DNA from: Vandiemenella viatica
Lineage: Eukaryota > Arthropoda > Insecta > Orthoptera > Morabidae
Direction: 5' to 3'
Assembly: GCA_031002005.1 (NCBI GenBank)
Contig: JARYHS010009186.1
Coordinates: forward strand, 100,969,992 to 101,033,991
DNA length: 64,000 bases
Shown here piece after piece: positions 10,812-23,461 of this stretch. How positions within the stretch are numbered: the stretch's first letter is position 1; every line of letters begins with the position of its first letter. The position numbers and the translations under genes were made by a program. Below the pieces are notes generated by a model. That model had not been told where the DNA came from and ran no database searches. It saw only the letters and a list, made by a program, of their open reading frames with translations.

Positions 10812-13320
10812 TGTTAGGACCGAAGGCCGATATTGGGGTTGGTATCGGCTTCAGCACCTAAACTCAAAGTATTCCAAAAGTTGTCAAATTTCTGAAAAAA
10901 ATCTATTACCGTGTTAAAACCTGTAGAATGCTAACTGTAACAATTACCGCGGTCGCCACTTACAGATTAACTTCCTGTAAGAAAGGTACTAATATAGAAA
11001 TGAAAGTCTGAATCCTGATAACTGAAGTATATATTCTAGAAAATTTTCACATAAGTTACAAAAGTCACAGTTAGCAATGGCAATCAGAGAAAGATCATCA
11101 ACCGAAGATTACAAATCATGAAACAGAACAAACCGCACTAAAACCCCAAATGAACTTGAAATCGGTTATCACCACCTGTTGAAAAATGTTAGTCTGTTAC
11201 TTTGTTTCGCCGAATTTTGAAAATGGTGCCGGTCGGCCATCAGGTTGAACTTCCCAGACCAAACTCATCCGCGCGTACCGAAGCTTTCGCTCTCGCGAGG
11301 AGCGTGCGTTCTCCTCCAAGCTAGACGATGTACTGTACTGGACCGACCTTCACTGTCACCCCCTGACTCGCTTATATAGGCGCACTTCAAGGACGCTGCC
11401 CTCCGGCCGTGCTCTGCCGCGTTCTCACATAATCCATGACATTTATTTCTATAACTTCCTTCTGAAGTGTTCAATTTAAAATCTAGAAATGGCACGAGTT
11501 ATGGGAGTTTACGTGTGTCGTGTGGTGTGGCAAAATTTTAATTTATTTTTAACTTTAATTTTGGCTCTGACGTCACCGCAAATTTCAAATAATTCTTCTG
11601 TTGCGACATACCCAGGAAATTTTAGGAATTTTTAAACGGCATCAGTTACAAACATGAAATTATGGTCAAAATGTAGGCCCGGATTTTAGCCGCTCAAAAA
11701 TGTAAATTTTATTTAAATCGGTTGAGAACTGACTAAGTTATTACTATAAACCGAGATTTCTCACTTCCGCCATTTTTATTATTTATGTATTTTTATGTAT
11801 AGCCCTGCAGGTATTTATTTATCAAGCCGGAAAAATTACTAAAGTGTAGCCTGTATTACAATGCGTGTTTTGAAAATTGTCCCATCCTCGTGGGTGTAAT
11901 ATCTTGGACACAATAAAATGATACTGTTTCTGCCATGTGGGTTGTTGTCGAGTGAATTAGAAAATTCTCTAACATCTGTTCTATGGCGTTAAATGGTATG
12001 AATTTAAGGTGTGTGAAACTAGAAGAATGGATCTTTAAGGTAAACTACTTTTTAAACCGGAATCTTGGTAGGCTTTTGAATAAGAAAATGTTAAAGTTGA
12101 GTGACCTATTTTCTACGTTCAGATAATATTTAAAAATACTTAAACGGCTGGAGACTACCAGATTTAGATGAATTTAAATCTCTTTCGGACTCTTTTAATT
12201 AATTATTTACTTTAAGTCATGTGACAGTGTATAAAATCAGTGTAAAAGCATATTATGTGTACGGTGCCTCTGGCGAGTTATTTCGAAATTGAATTAACAA
12301 ACAGAAGGTTAGTAAAATGTCTTTTAATGGTTATACAAAATTAATTAAGTGTATTTACTAGATTCTACCTGTTCTTAGCGCTTTTAAAATGGTTTAACTT
12401 TATTGGAATTAATGCTGAAAGGTTTGATAATTTCGTCTGTTTACCGGCTTCCTATTTTTACTAATATTTCATATATCTCCGGGTTTAAAGTACTTGGAAC
12501 CTATTAAAACTGAAAGAGAAGATTATTTACTGCCTTTTTATCTTTAAGTCCTGAAATTACTTAAAAGGCCTAAAATCGTTTATGTAGATTGCTTATGCAA
12601 ATGAGCTATCAAATTTCTTCAAAACTACTTCATGTCATTATTAAGTGGTTAGAAACTATTAGTAACTTATCAATTATCCTTCCAAACTGTCTCAGGCATT
12701 ATTACATTTACTTTTGGAACTCTTAAATGGTCAAATTACATCAGAATCTGTTATTTTCATACTGCTTCAGTCTACTATCCAGTAATCATATTTATTTATT
12801 TAAAATTTCTTCTGAATTATATTTTACTGTGAAGTTATTGTTATTGTAGGTCTAGGCCTGGCTTTTATTAGCTTTTCACAATCTTTACTGTATTAAAATC
12901 TCTTCAGAAATACCAAAATCTGGTATATGGCAAAATTTAGGGTTAGTTTTGCTTTATATTGAAATTAACTGTTTACCTCTGGAATAATGTTTAGTAGTTA
13001 TGATAAAAGGTTTATTAAGATACTATATTTACTGTTTTTAACATTTACTTCCTTAAAATCAGTTCAGAATATCTCCCTAACCAATATTAGAATCTGACAG
13101 TGAAAGTTTACTTTTATGTGGAATAACCTATTTCCTGCTGGAATATCATTGATTTATGCAATTTATGGTTTATTTACATTTGCTAGGTGCTGTTTATTTA
13201 CTTTACGGTACTCAAGGTGTTGTTATCTCGATTTTAACTGTTGTATCGTGTACTGAAGTTAACCTCAAACTTTGATGGATTTTAACGGAATCTCGAAAAT
13301 AGAGCGAAGGGTACCTTACA
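10812..13320 (-). mobile_element. Solo LTR (2.5 kb) of an LTR retrotransposon
   Basis: The + strand ends are TGTTAGGACC and ACCTTACA, that is TG...CA, flanked by perfect 4-bp copies of CATC at 10808-10811 and 13321-13324. Read on the minus strand it has a ~1.7 kb AT-rich U3, a TGACGTCA palindrome (about 11569-11576), a TATA box (CCTATATAAGCGAG, about 11370), a GC-rich leader and a GTGGCGACC block near 10950. The TG/CA ends, 4-bp duplication and promoter layout support a Gypsy-like solo LTR. It sits inside a Jockey-like RT sequence. No internal retroviral genes are present. Confidence 0.8.
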
Positions 13321-14140
13321 CATCAGTGGTTGAGGTTGATCATTAATGTAAATATCGAATAACATTAGCGTCAGGACACTCCCTTTAGGCAGTTCATTTT
13401 CTTTTTGTGTGTGTTCTGCATTTACTATTTCTGCCCTAATATTTGATGTGAAACCTTCAGTTGTGGAGTAAACTTTGATGGTTTCTGTAAAGTCATTTGT
13501 AAGTTGATATAGTTTATACAACAGAATTTTATGATGTCATATGCTGCAGAGTGATATACTCATACCACTCCTATCAACAACTCTTGCTCAAAACCATCCT
13601 CAGTGTATTGAGATGGATTAAGGACTCATATTTTGCATTCTGATTCCCACTTGCTGGTGAATCAGTTATGGCTTGTCTGTGGGGTTTAATATAGTATATT
13701 GGGTAGCATCCTTTCAAATATTCTGTAGAGGTGGCATAACAGAGAAATAGGACAATAGTTATTTGTGATAGAAGAATCCTTGCCAGGTTTCACTATGGCA
13801 ATAACATTTGTCTTTCTCCATATGTTTAGTATCTGTATATCTTTTAGGCAGTTGTTGTAAAGGCACAAACCCCATTCCATTGCTAGAATACCAAAAAATT
13901 TCACTAGCTTCACAATTATATCATCAGGAACTGTTGTTTTACCAGTTTTACATCCTTCAATGGCTTTCTTCAGTTCATCCATTTGAAATTCTGTAAAGGC
14001 AGACTTCAAGACTTCAAACTGCACCTGAAGATGGCGACAGAGAATAAAGTCGCCAAAATATTGTGCATTAATAACAATATTACTCGGTTTGTTTCCCGAG
14101 AAACGTTTATAAATAAACAACGCCGAGAAAAATTACATTC
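13321..14140 (-). pseudogene. Jockey-like LINE reverse transcriptase, interrupted
   Basis: Non-LTR RT on the minus strand. The 13686-14120 segment reads ELKKAIEGCKTGKT, PDDIIVKL, LYNNCLKDI and IWRKTNVIAIVKPGKDSS, then YCPISLLCHLYRIFERML: RT blocks 0-2. After indels, 13282-13521 reads LYQLTNDFTETIKVYSTT then ELPKGSVLTLMLFDIYINDQ (the LPQGS block and NDQP). The catalytic ADD region would follow but is cut by the LTR whose CATC duplication begins at 13321. Same family as 35409-37260. Confidence 0.8.
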
Positions 14141-14499
14141 ATTTATAAGAGATATTTTGTTTGTACTTGTCTTACTATCCTTGTCTTTTTTTTCTGTTGC
14201 TTCCTCCTTTCCTATTTTATAACAGTTAATTTCCTATTTGGTTATGTAATACATTAGCACGTGCATTGGTTTCATTGCTAGGAATTTTCAGAAATTTCTA
14301 TCCCTTGAGATTATTTTTTGAAAGATCCATGTTTACCAGTGTGTCAGTTCAACATTCTTGCCTAGTCTTTACAAGTGTGGATCATAGTGTTAACCCAGAT
14401 GCCACTGTTTCCTGGCTGAATGGATGCCTTCATTAAGCCTCAGGTTCGCTACAGGAGGGGTAAAACCTCTTCATTCAAACCTGGGATGTAGATACATTG

Positions 14500-15300
14500 T
14501 GTGGCAACCTCTATAAGTTGATAGAGTAGTACTCGATTTCTCCAAAGCATTAGATGGAGTGAGTTATAAAATAGTAGTAAATAAGATTAAACCATTGAGA
14601 TGGATAAAAAATATTGCTTGTTTGGTTAAGGAATCCTTAAAAGCTAGTAAACAAAGAGACAGTATAGGAAATGCATTTTTAGAAGAGGCAGAAGTTAAAA
14701 TAGCTGTGCCCAAACTGTAGTGTTTTGGAAACATATTGGTAATTTTCTAATGAATGATTGTATGGTTTACAGTCAGACATAAGGCTGTTTGGGTATGGCA
14801 TAGTTACTTATAATAATATTACAATGGGTGAAGATTATGAACAATTACATAGCTAGGAAAAAGTCACCTGCTGGGTACAAAGACAGAAAATGGTTTCCCA
14901 GAAAAGTTAATGTAGATAAATTACGGGGTAAAAAAAGTTTTTGAAATATTGAAGAAATTGTGGCTTCTGTAACAAGCTATTGAATGTAATATAGGAGGTT
15001 AAGGACAAAATCAACTACTCCGGTCTTGTTAATACTGTAGACTTAATCAACCTCTTCTCTGATTTAAATATCAACCTCAGCCTGACACTCAATTTCATGC
15101 ATAAGGGGGTGTGAAAAAAATTGTACATAAGAAAGTGAGGTTACATAATAAATTACTGGAGGAAGTAATTAATATCTTAACAAAAACACTAAATGAATTT
15201 CAAGTTAATAACCGTAAAGGGAAAAGCAGGTAAAAAAGAGGAAAAATTGAGTGTGTGGGGAAATTGCTACCAGACCCTGGTCTCTGTAACAATTAGAGTA
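14500..15300 (+). pseudogene. CR1-like LINE RT fragment
   Basis: A forward frame reads VVLDFSKALDGVSYKIVVNK (RT block with DFSKAFD) at about 14525-14590. At about 14775 another frame has RLFGYGIVTYN, then ITMGEDYEQLHS and WVQ, matching the RLFADDC.IYR.I....D...LQ.D...V..W pattern of CR1-type RTs with the catalytic ADD lost. Many stops and frameshifts. Confidence 0.65.
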
Positions 15301-15776
15301 AACAAACGGCACTCTTTCTAGGCTTCATATATTATCAGCCATTGTTAAGGAACCCCTTAACCTCCTCACTTCTATATTATAGTGTGTAGGTACATTATTT
15401 TTCTTTATTTTCTGTTTTGTGATAAGCATTTCTTCACACATTTTTAATATCTCTTTGAACTGTCAACATTTTGTTACATTCTGTTATGTTGTTTCTTTCA
15501 TTTCTGTGTAAGTCAGTACCTGATATATCTAAGTCCCCATAAATAATTTTCCTTCTCTTAAATCAGAATATGAGTTTATTATTTCCACGAGAGCTTCATC
15601 TTTATCAAATTTTTTTGACCATACCCAAAAATTATCTCTTGTCACACATGATTATGATCCATTATTATAATTGTTATTTCCAATTACTAATAGTTACATA
15701 AAACAATTATATTAATTTTCGAACATCCCAGTCAACTCATGTAAATGACAAACTGAATTCTTATTTGTGTTTGCAG

Positions 15777-15904
15777 GAATGTGGCTATGAGCTTGGGTCA
15801 GATGTCTGCTCAGATGGGTACTTTTACTGGAAATGTGTCTTTCCCCTATTTGCTTGCCATTGATTGTGCAGCACCTTTTGGCTTCATTGGTGGATTATTA
15901 CTCT
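15777..15904 (+). CDS. SV2/SVOP-like MFS transporter, exon D
   Basis: Fourth visible exon: acceptor TTTGCAG, donor ACTCT|GTAAGT (perfect consensus). Its first base completes the arginine of FPTSVR, and it continues NVAMSLGQMSAQMGTFTGN, exactly the expected family continuation. It ends in the first half of the last transmembrane helix (APFGFIGGLLL) with one base of a split codon. Phase 2 in and phase 1 out both agree with the neighbouring exons. The flanking introns are about 9.8 kb and 22 kb. Confidence 0.93.
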
Positions 15905-16189
15905 GTAAGTACACTATTTTGTTTATGGAGACTTTCTAAATGTTAGTAAATTATCAATCTGAAACTAAGACTTTCCCAATACCAGTTATGTAAACAACAG
16001 AATTTGCAATAGCTATGAAAAAACTTCAGATATTTAGGTTACAAAGAAAATAAATAAAAGAAATGCTAACTTTTCATTTTCATCTTACTTCACATTACAG
16101 AAAAGAACTGATCAATGAGCAATTAAACCATTAAGGAAAATAAGAATAAATTAAAAATAGGAGATGCAATATATCAATTTTAATACTGA

Positions 16190-16275
16190 AAGGAAAGATA
16201 AGATGAACCCATCACTTACCAGTGTTGATGTATTGGGGACTATAGCAACAAAACACACTACAAAAACACTCATTC
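16190..16275 (+). repeat. Fragment of the CCATCACTTACC foldback family
   Basis: Reads AGGAAAGATAAGATGAACCC then ATCACTTACC, GATGTATTGGGGA and ACAAAACAC. This is the same order as the repeat copies at 38361, 38868 and (inverted) 39096. It lies just before the first tandem Penelope-like copy. Confidence 0.5.
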
Positions 16276-16309
16276 ACTTATAAAGTTTGAATTATGTACA
16301 CATTTAGAC

Positions 16310-18440
16310 ATAGGTGTTCACACTCAGTCACCAGACTAAATCATTCATTATCATCCTCTCTGCCAATAAGGGCTCAACTACTGTAGTTATTGACGACAAT
16401 GACTATGAGGCTGCAGCTCTGAGGCAGCTGTATGATACAAACACCTACCTTCCACACACTACAGAACCAATCACTTCCATATGCCAAGAAATATACATTT
16501 TCCTCGACCTGCAGGACCCCTTAGAAGGCCTCTCTCCTCATTCCATCTCCCCTTCTTGACTACCTAGAATCCCCATACATCCTGTACCTTCTTCCCAAGA
16601 TCCACAAGGTTAGCAATCCAGGGTGACCTATATTTGCAGCATATTGGTCACCCACTGAATGGATTTCAGTCTTGGTGGATCAATATCTCCAACCCTCTGT
16701 ACAAAGTTTTCCCTCCTATGTCAAAGATACCCCACACTACCTTGACGTCTATCCTTAGTCCACATATCCCTACCCCCAGACTCCTTCCTTGTCACCATCA
16801 ATATAACTTTCCTCTGTACTGACAGTGAGGACCTTAGAGCCCAGAAACACTACCTAGATCTGCAACTCCCATATAGTACATACTTCCTTTCTTCCTTGGT
16901 TCACCTAATTCTCTCTCAAACCTTCTCCTTCTATTCAAAAGTATATCACCAGATATGCATCACTGCTATGTGCACCTGCTTGGCCCCATCCTGTGCCAAC
17001 CTATTCCTCATTCATCTGGAGGAACATTTCCTAAAACACACCCCCTCTAAACACAATGTGTGGTTCAGATACATAGATGAAATATTTATGATCTGATCAC
17101 AAGGTGAAAACCAACTCCTAGAATTTCTCGATTTCCTTAACATTAGCAATTTCATTAATTTCACCTGGACCTACTTCCACACAAACATCATGTTCCTCAA
17201 TGTGGCCATCACACTCAGGCAGGGTTCCCTTTACACGTCTATCCAAGTCAAACCCATTATTCCACATCAGTATCTACACTTTGACAGTTGCCACCCATTA
17301 CATACCAAACGTTCCCTAGCTTACAGCCTTGCTATCTGTGGCAGATGTATCTGTTCTGATGCTTAACTCCTCTCCCAGTACTCCCAGAATCTATCCCAAG
17401 CCCTTATTTCCTACTGTTACCCAGCAAATCTTGTACATAAACAAAACTCCTGTGTGATCACCCACTTTCCAAGCAACCACTCCAACCTGGCACCTCTAAT
17501 ATCCAACCATAGCCCTGCCTTTGTCACCTAGTTTTGTCCTAGCCTCAAGTCCACCAACTGAATCTTACAACAGACGCATGATTTCCTTTGATCTTTTCCA
17601 GAAATGTGCACTCTTCTACCACAAATTCTACCAACTGTTCCCTGTACATTTTTCTGTTTCGACAGACCATCTAATATTACAAACATCTTCATCCACTAAT
17701 ACCCTCTCTCCATAAACACCATATGGATCTTTTCCTTGCAATAGATCTCATTGCAAAACCTGAAGCATGCATCCACCCACTACAGCATATTCCAACCCTA
17801 CTGCAGGGGTAACCTTTCCCATCACTGGGCACGCTACATGCTTTACAACACATATCATATACCAACCACCACACTAGTTCCTGTATAGGCCTCACTACAC
17901 AGCAACTCTAGTCACAATCAATGGCCACAGTCAAACAGTCCACACCTGCAACTTATACCTTTCAATACTGAAACATGCCAATTTCCAGAATTCTAACAAC
18001 CTCAGTGACTCCTTCACTGTGAGAGCAATCAGAGTTTCTCCAAAACCAATGCCGCTTCAGAACTGCAGAGATGGGAACTCTGTAATATCCTGAATACCAG
18101 ACACCAGACTGGCCTCAACTACTAATAAAATTCTACCTTCTGCCCCATCACTCATCATTATTAGGATTATCATTTAACTAGTAACAAATTTCTTCCAAAT
18201 TTATTTATTGGTTGTTTTAGCATTCTGTCATTTTTGTTATATGTATTTATCTTACCACCACTGGTATATATTTATATATTCCATCTTGGTCTTTGCCAAA
18301 ATATTGCACTTCCTAACAGTTCCTTTATGTGGGAAAAGATAGAGGTGGTATCTTAAGGTGGCTTCTGGTACCCAGTTTGTACTGGCAAGCTATTCCTCTC
18401 CTTCTGAGTTCAGAGAAGCTACTTCTGTTTGGGAGGACTC
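16310..18440 (+). mobile_element. Penelope-like element copy 1 (forward)
   Basis: Forward copy of a Penelope-like retroelement distinct from the one at 6890. In order: SANKGSTTVVIDDNDYEAAA and LDLQDPLEGL (16360-16530), LLPKIHKVSNPG near 16585 (diagnostic of the class), a CATAMCTCLAPSCANLFLIH-like block at about 16950, WFRYIDEIFMI (RT catalytic motif, 17060-17095), then QYLHFDSCHPLHT (17270). Near 17800-17870 FPITGHATC....IIYQ corresponds to the GIY-YIG-linked region. The 3' tail reads CNILNTRHQTGLNY-like, then hydrophobic non-coding text to about 18440. Several stops make it inactive. Confidence 0.8.
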
Positions 18441-18479
18441 ACAGCATGGATAGTAAGCAATTTTTGGTACCATGCAAGA

Positions 18480-19410
18480 TGGCTTGAAAAAATACTGGGT
18501 TTTTTGGATTCTGGGTGAATACTCTGTTGGTTGTTATTGATTCTTATGGCTAGTGGAGTGGTGGTAAACCTATGTAAGAAGCAAGGCAATAGTTGCAGAT
18601 TACCTGGTATATTGTGTGTGAGGTATCACAAGCGGCATGTCCTATGATGGGGAAGCTTTCCCTAGTGACTGGATTGATGAAGGTTGTAAAGGCATAGTGC
18701 ATGACACACATAGCACAGAGGGATCTGTTGCATGGGAAAAAGCCTGTCTGATGCAAAATACCATTTTTATGGACTAGGAGTGTGCTAGGAAGTCTACTGA
18801 ATCATGTCCTAGAAGGGGCAGAAAGGATTTTGGGTAGGAGGGATCTCATTTCCATACAGGCTCATAATATTGCCGAAGGATTTGGTTGATGGATTCAAGT
18901 GCTGAAAAATAATAAGTGACCAGGAATGGGCTATGGTTTATTTTGGAGGGTTTAGTGTGGTTGATAGTCTGTGCAAAATGTTTCTGTACTAAATTTGGTG
19001 GGTAACTATGGGATGTCAGAGCTTGGGAGATGTTGTTGGAATAATAAGTGAGAGCCTGCTTGTAAGAGCATATATGAGTCCAACAAATGCCAAGGGTATA
19101 TGGGAGGGAGCATAAAGTATAAAAAGGATGGCAGCTGTCAAAATGGAGGTACTGTTGTAGGTTGGTAGGTTTGGTGTGGGCAGAAGAGGTAAGGTGGCCA
19201 CTAGGGAGGGACAAATCAATATCTGGGTAAGTGGTTTAGTTGTGAAAGTAGACCCAGAGTGCTGAAAGCATAAATCTCACAAAAGCAGAGAATATAATTT
19301 TCCCCTTGGGTCCAGATCAAAAATCATCTATGAACCTGATTTCAGGTGGGCTTTATATAAAAAAGGCTGATCCACTAACTTTCCAATCTAAAAATATCTG
19401 TGTTACACTT
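18480..19410 (-). mobile_element. Penelope-like element copy 2 (reverse, 5'-truncated)
   Basis: Minus-strand copy of the same family as 16310-18440, arranged tail to tail. From about 19330 downwards it reads FIDDF.SGPKGK (RT catalytic motif with a stop), QQYLHFDSCHPFYTLCSLPY (18846-19214 segment), a region with LALESINQILRQYYEPVWK-like text, then CAMCVMHYAFTTFINPVTRE and SFPIIGHAACDTSHTIYQVI with YIG (18550-18756), the GIY-YIG linker and core. It is less diverged in this region than copy 1. The 5' part is missing. Confidence 0.8.
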
Positions 19411-19441
19411 GATTCTAATTTTTTTTTTCCTTCCAAAACAA

Positions 19442-19700
19442 TTAAAGGGCCATAGGGAAGAATGACCATGGTCCATTTTTCTGCAAAGTTGAGATTACAT
19501 TGGGAATTGGTAGCTTATAACAGACAGTTTGTAACTGTGATACCATACAGGCAAGAAAGAGCATAGTGCCTGGGTTATAACAGGGAAAAGATTGGAGCTG
19601 ATGGGGAATAACAATCAGTCTCCATGCACCATCTGGCAAGAATGATCAAGGTCATATGGGCAATGACGTAGGTGTTGGTGAAGTATGTCTTCTGCCTGCT
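19442..19700 (-). other. Open minus-strand stretch, unassigned
   Basis: A 65-codon minus-strand reading begins MPDGAWRLIV, which could recall an RT 'DG.WR' block, but the rest does not fit. It could be a decayed upstream piece of the neighbouring Penelope-like copy. Not assigned. Confidence 0.2.
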
Positions 19701-20239
19701 TTCACTTCAGAGTTGTTGATATTCTGTTTACATTAATGTAACATTCTGTTCATAACCTAAACTAATCTGTAAGCATTACATTGTGAATTATGTTGAGTGA
19801 TTTTATTGAATCAGACAGTGTTGAATTCAAAGGGATGAGTATAGAGAGTGATATGAAATAAAAGGAAGCATACTGGTAGATTGAGGGACATGATGAAAAA
19901 GCTGTGAGCTTCGACTTATGAGGTAGGTGAGGACTGTTGGTGCTTTCACTAAAAATGTTTTCAAGTTATATATCTGATGAATGACAACGCATTATTTCTA
20001 ACTTTAATAAACTGCGCAATTACAACAAACAGAATCAATAATTGAGTGGATTGATTACCGTTGTACCAGTTCAACGGTGGTGCAACAGAAAGGATGATGC
20101 ATTGGCAAGTTACCAATTGTCTTCTTATTGTTATTGTGTATGTGCGAGTGTTGATGGTAGTGATACATTGCAGAATATATCTGTTTGCTACAATGCCTCT
20201 TGGCCTTACAGGGTATTACAAATCACTGTGCACAAATTT

Positions 20240-20845
20240 AAAAGAAACAGCAGACTTAATTTGGTGAACCTCAGGGAGATGGTCAAGGAAAATATAAAAT
20301 CAAGCCAAATAAGCTGTCTGAGGAATATAAATAAAAAATTATTTACTTTATTAAACCTCTGAAAGGAAGAAAATCACACTGTTCTTTAAAAGATACATCA
20401 AGATTCTACTTATCTGAAGAGCTAGATAAATCCAATCTATGCAGGATGTACAATGACTCTAACCAACAGCACACTGTTGGTTTGAACACTTTCTGTGAAA
20501 TTTTTCATGGAAGCTCAATATTTCTTTTGTATTCCCACGGAAAAATACATGCAGTTGTTGTGATTTATTGAAATTGGAGATATCAGAGTTAGAAGAAAAA
20601 ATTATTACGACTCCTGATGAAGAAACCAAAGCATCTTTAGCAAAGGACTTATGTAAGAAGGAAATGGAACAAAAATTACACTTGGAGAGAAGTGCGAAGT
20701 TTTATTCAATCAAAAGAAAGACAGAAAAAAAACAAAGAAATTAAGGGGATCACTATTGTCTTTCAAAAATTCTTCCGACTCCTAACATTACTACGTCTGA
20801 CATATATTATCGTCGTCAACTAAATTTTATATCATTTAATGTACA
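20240..20845 (+). pseudogene. Transposon-associated ORF, N-terminal part
   Basis: First of three collinear fragments of one decayed gene. Forward frames read NLREMVKENIKSSQIS; GRKSHCSLKDTSRFYLSEEL then CEIFHGSS; KLEISELEEKIITTPDEETK then ELHL-like QKLHLERSAK; and ILPTPNITTSDIYYRRQLNF ending FNVHTL at 20846. I recognise the pattern (conserved YL...L....MY, IF...FN..F, C..C., KEKELHLR.A, PN..TS..YYRRQL, SFNVHVL) from a widespread insect family of transposon-like uncharacterised proteins. I cannot name its function. The fragment breaks at TGTACA, where the 11-kb element begins, and continues at 31915. Confidence 0.6.
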
Positions 20846-21459
20846 CACTTTGAAAATAAATCTGGCCGCCACTGAAAAATTCTGTCACTCTTATTTTGCA
20901 CAATCTGGCATCAATGTCATCCCAGGAAACAGTAACGCAATACTGGCTCCGCCTCCTCGCAATCTCATTGGTGGATATTTCATTCAGAGCCCTCTATAAT
21001 GCAGGAAACAATTGGCTAACAGGTAGGAATTAAGCTCCTCCCACTGACGATCCTTATTTGCAGAGCAGTTCATCAACTTTCCATTACATTTCTATAATAC
21101 TTTACCAAAATTCAGATCATGAAACATATCCCAAAAGTTGTAATTAATGGGATTGCATTAAAGCGAGGCTGGAAACAGGCTCAATGCTATTTATTACAAT
21201 GGTTGATCAGCATAAAACTATAACGATAAGATTGTTATACTCATTTTGATAATTCCTTCGGATAATATTTCACTCGTATATATGGTCAGTCCACAAAACA
21301 GGGGATAATAATGTTCCAGGAAGTAGAATTTTTTGTACTATGAAACTACAGAGACAAGAAATTATTTCGGAAGAGTGTCTCTCCAAGGTGGATTGAATGA
21401 GACAGTCTTCCTTCGCTGCGTTCTATACACCTATACGAGGAAAGTAGTACCGGGAGTGC

Positions 21460-21525
21460 AGTGGTCCTATGGTAAGCGTTCTGGGTTACTTAGCGAGTGG
21501 TTCTGAGTTCAAATCCAACTAGTTC
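21460..21525 (+). other. tRNA-like Pol III promoter pair (left arm)
   Basis: TGGTCCTATGGTAAGC (A-box-like) and GAGTTCAAATCC (B-box-like) about 45 bases apart. The mirror copy is at about 31250-31315 on the minus strand. No complete cloverleaf can be asserted by eye, so it is called tRNA-derived rather than a tRNA gene. Confidence 0.45.
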
Positions 21526-22410
21526 TTATATTTTTTTTAATTTAGAAATTTATCCTTATTTTTATCTTATTTTTAAATGTACCGAAACTGCACATTGCTT
21601 ATGAGTATAAGGTATCCATGATTCTTTCCTAACTGCGTCAGGGAATAAGATAAACATCTGCTAAAGTACCCAATGTTTCTTAACCAATTGCCGACGTAAG
21701 CATGAAAGATTTGCGGCGGCAGAACTGAAGAAAATCTACACGGGTTTCAAGCCGCATGGAAATCATATCATCTGTCCCTTTTCAAACGACACACATGTTT
21801 CCAAAATTATTATTTCACAGTAGAACGAACATCGCGTTTCAGAAATAAATAATTTACAAGAGGGATTATTGCTCTCTTTGTAGGTGGACGATAATGATTA
21901 TGCACTATATAAATAAATGAGAGTTAATCACATAGAACTAAATATTAGCACTGCAACAAATCAAACGACCATTGTCACTGAAAAATTTACAACCAGATTA
22001 TTATCGTAGGACAAAAATAAATTCTTTTTTAACTGGTATAAGTAATTAAAGTTAATTGAGAATTGGGCTTAAAGGCAGGGAGTTCTTAAATTACCATTTT
22101 TCCCGTTTTCTACAATGCTGTTAGTAGTTTCTGACACTCTTACTTCATGATCTTTACAGCGTTGGGATTTATTAAATACTGGGGCTAAATGCTCATTACT
22201 TAACAAGGCGTGAAATTACCTGCTTTGTTTGGAATAACATAAATAAATACAAGCATTTGGCGAATGAGGATGTCGCCGCTCGCGTGATTGTTCTTTAGTC
22301 TCCGGTATAAAGTGGAACGCTCAAGTTTTGTCACCCTTCATAATCGACTCCTAGGTCTCAAGAATTCAAACAAACACAGTCTACCAGTAAAGTAAGGTTG
22401 ATAATATCTG

Positions 22411-22550
22411 AGCGTGGTGGGTGAGCGGTAACGATCTGGTTCCAGGCAAAAGCTGGGATGATTCTTATAGAAGGCCATGGCCATTCCCTTCTTTAATAAC
22501 CTTAACATCGATGAAACATAAAGCAATAAACAAAAAAATAAGGATAGGGA
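22411..22550 (+). repeat. SINE piece in left arm, truncated
   Basis: GTGGTGGGTGAGCGGTAACG (A-box-like head) runs directly into GGCAAAAGCTGGGATGATTC and GGCCATGGCCATTCCCTTC, the 3' body of the SINE family, with the middle deleted. The mirror copy is at about 30235-30375 on the minus strand. Confidence 0.55.
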
Positions 22551-22644
22551 GGAGGTATTGTTAATTGATTTACAGCCAGCTGCGACCTCCTCAATAAATT
22601 TAGAAGCTCTTTTTTTTTTCCTTATGATTTTACGCCTCGTCGAC

Positions 22645-22850
22645 ATTTAGGTGATTATTGGCTGGATAGAAGTTGTGGCAAGGATTTCGGCCATGCCCCT
22701 GTAAAGAACCCATTCTGGTATTCATATGGAGTGATTTGGGGAAACCTTGGAAACCACAAATCGGCATGGCCGAACTTGGATTCGAACCTATGTCCTCCCG
22801 AATAAGAGACCAGAACGTAAATGATTTTCAAATGATGCGTAGTCATTCAC
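22645..22850 (-). repeat. tRNA-derived SINE copy in left arm
   Basis: On the minus strand: B-box GGTTCGAATCC, then TTCGGCCATGCCGATTTGTG, GTTTCCCCAAATCACTCC, GGGTTCTTTACAGGGGC and ATGGCCGAAATCCTTGCC. Same family as 2700-2935. The mirror copy is at 29945-30120 (+). Confidence 0.65.
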
Positions 22851-23461
22851 AAACCGTCACAGCACTGACAAACGCATGTTCCGAAATGGTAATGAAGTAG
22901 AAATATAGATATTTTTTCAACCTCTAAAAAGGTAAATAAATAAAATAAAATAATTTGATTCTTTATATATAAATGCTTGGGAGACGTTATTTTTTGTATT
23001 GCCCTCATGCAATTAACCGTATTTTCAATAACCAGCTTTAAGCTTGATAATTGTGAAACCAACAAAAACTTTTGCCAAATGTGCTGCTCGTGTTAAATTA
23101 TTACGTGTATTATTTACGCATTATAAAGGTATTCTTCCTTGCCGAAGGAAGTAGGAATGTTAAGACTATTTCCTGGTAAACGTTGCCACATTTACTTTCT
23201 GGAATTTTGCCATAATGTTCTGCCTAGTAGTATCCTTGTAGCAATTTCCCTATACAAGAAATAGTGTCGCATAGCTGGACACACACATTGGCGAAATGAA
23301 AAATTATTTATGTTCCAGTCTTATCTAGAACATTTTCATTTAACTGATTACTTCTCTCATAACAGTTTGATTCTTTATCAGATTACTATTCAATCACGGA
23401 ATGTTGTATCTATATGTAATCTTTTTCTTTGGTCATATAATTGGTGAGATACTAGATTCTA

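Noticed and set aside
19442..19639. LTR-retrotransposon RT (DG.WR block)
   Set aside because: Only one short match; surrounding residues do not fit and it may be part of the adjacent Penelope-like copy.
22338..22900. Open frames in the inverted arms as genes
   Set aside because: They overlap SINE pieces and appear twice only because the arm is duplicated.
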